Shown here one piece after another: positions 6,285 to 8,324 of a stretch of 8,324 bases of DNA. Source of the DNA: Betaproteobacteria bacterium. GTDB lineage: Bacteria > Pseudomonadota > Gammaproteobacteria > Burkholderiales > Rhodocyclaceae. Location of the stretch: NCBI GenBank assembly GCA_028065725.1, contig JAPTVL010000494.1, forward strand, positions 1 to 8,324, written 5' to 3'. The notes below the pieces were generated by a model. That model did not search any database, was not told where the DNA came from, and saw only the letters and a program-made list of their open reading frames with translations. Both the position numbers and the translations under genes were made by a program. Position 1 is the stretch's first letter; each line of letters opens with the position of its first letter.

Positions 6285-6315
6285 TTGACTCCGTAGTTAA
6301 CTACGGAAGTAACGT
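6285..6315 (+). promoter_or_regulatory. merT promoter of MerR type (19-bp spacer)
   Basis: -35 TTGACT (6285-6290) and -10 TAACGT (6310-6315) are separated by 19 bp, the overlong spacer typical of MerR-controlled promoters, and the layout matches the Tn501/Tn21 merT promoter closely. The -10 lies inside a 10-bp palindrome, GTAACGTTAC (6309-6318). A merR promoter is expected on the other strand in the same region; CATCAA at 6321-6326 (TTGATG on the minus strand) could be its -35, but I see no good -10 for it. Confidence 0.92.
6290..6307. promoter_or_regulatory. MerR operator (perfect palindrome)
   Basis: TCCGTAGTTAACTACGGA is a perfect 18-bp palindrome lying wholly between the -35 and -10 of the merT promoter (its first base is the last base of the -35). 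The outer CCGTA/TACGG arms are those of the classical mer operator; the centre (GTTAAC) differs from the Tn501 centre and makes this copy fully symmetric. MerR should bind here as a dimer and control both merR and merTPA. Confidence 0.9.
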
Positions 6316-6350
6316 TACACCATCAAGCAAAACCGCGAAAGGAGAACCGC

Positions 6351-6707
6351 ATGCCAGAAGTCAACAACGGCCGCTATGCCCTGATCGGCGGCGTCATCGC
6401 CGCCGTCGGCGCCTCCCTGTGTTGCGTCGGCCCCCTGGTCCTGGTCATGCTGGGCGTTGGCGGTGCCTGGGTGGCCAACCTCGCAGTCCTGGAACCGTTC
6501 AGGCCCGGGTTCCTCGGCGCGGCCATCATCGCGCTGTTCTTCGCCTGGAAGAAGATATACCGCACGCCGGTTGCGGCCACCTGCACGCCCGGTTCCCTGT
6601 GCGCCCTGCCACAGACCAGCCGCGTCTACAGGGTGCTGTTCTGGGGGGTGGCCGTGCTCGTCGCGGCGGCTTTCGTCTTCCCTTACCTTGCCCCGTTGTT
6701 CTACTGA
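6351..6707 (+). CDS. merT: Mercuric ion transport protein MerT
   Basis: The product is 118 residues, the normal length for MerT. It is an inner-membrane protein that takes Hg(II) from periplasmic MerP and carries it to MerA in the cytoplasm. Three membrane segments are seen at about residues 10-36, 45-68 and 93-114. The first contains the vicinal pair Cys24-Cys25 (GASLCCVGPLVL), the entry site for Hg(II). The cytoplasmic loop between the second and third segments carries Cys78 and Cys84 (TCTPGSLCALP), the second relay pair. AAAGGAG (6338-6344) gives an ideal spacing of six bases to the ATG. It is the first gene after the mer promoter, with merP following after 15 bp. Confidence 0.97.
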   Translation: MPEVNNGRYALIGGVIAAVGASLCCVGPLVLVMLGVGGAWVANLAVLEPFRPGFLGAAIIALFFAWKKIYRTPVAATCTPGSLCALPQTSRVYRVLFWGVAVLVAAAFVFPYLAPLFY

Positions 6708-6722
6708 TTAAGGAGTCTCGTC

Positions 6723-8324
<1,602 letters not shown>

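Overview
The window comes from a GC-rich Gram-negative bacterium, most likely a betaproteobacterium. The pointers are Sec signal peptides and a 12-strand outer-membrane barrel, MetE/MetR and Mer proteins that read like the proteobacterial versions, and strong GC bias at third codon positions. I cannot name genus or species from sequence alone. It holds eight genes in three blocks.

Block 1 (about 1-2470, + strand) is a cell-surface block with no recognised function. It encodes a beta-barrel outer-membrane protein (132-920), a 105-residue secreted Gly/Ser-rich protein (1024-1341) closed by a strong intrinsic terminator, and a 303-residue secreted protein (1557-2468). The last has an N-terminal helical region built on a 37-residue repeat and a long Gly/Thr/Ala tail encoded by two consecutive tandem arrays (75 bp x about 4.5, then 18 bp x 4). 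Both secreted proteins carry Gly-Met-Gly-Ala / Gly-Ala-Gly-Ala runs. This block is the least explained part of the window and the best candidate for something undescribed, perhaps a secreted matrix or fibre with its own barrel protein. That function is inference only.

Block 2 (2569-5859) is the divergent metR-metE pair: a LysR-type activator and the cobalamin-independent methionine synthase. They share a short AT-rich intergenic region with a perfect MetR box (TGAA-N5-TTCA) and overlapping divergent promoter elements. Two hairpins with the same loop sequence separate metR from the surface block.

Block 3 (5869-8324) is a mercury-resistance (mer) operon: merR reads leftward, and merT, merP and merA read rightward, with merA cut by the window end. 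The classical MerR-type promoter with a 19-bp spacer and a perfect operator palindrome lies between merR and merT. MerT and MerP deliver Hg(II) to MerA, which reduces it to Hg(0), and MerR switches the operon on when Hg(II) is bound. merR ends tail-to-tail only 9 bp from metE, with no visible transposon ends, so mer looks embedded in the chromosome here.

The first 130 bases hold no gene, only a direct repeat upstream of the first gene. No non-coding stretch exceeds 300 bases.
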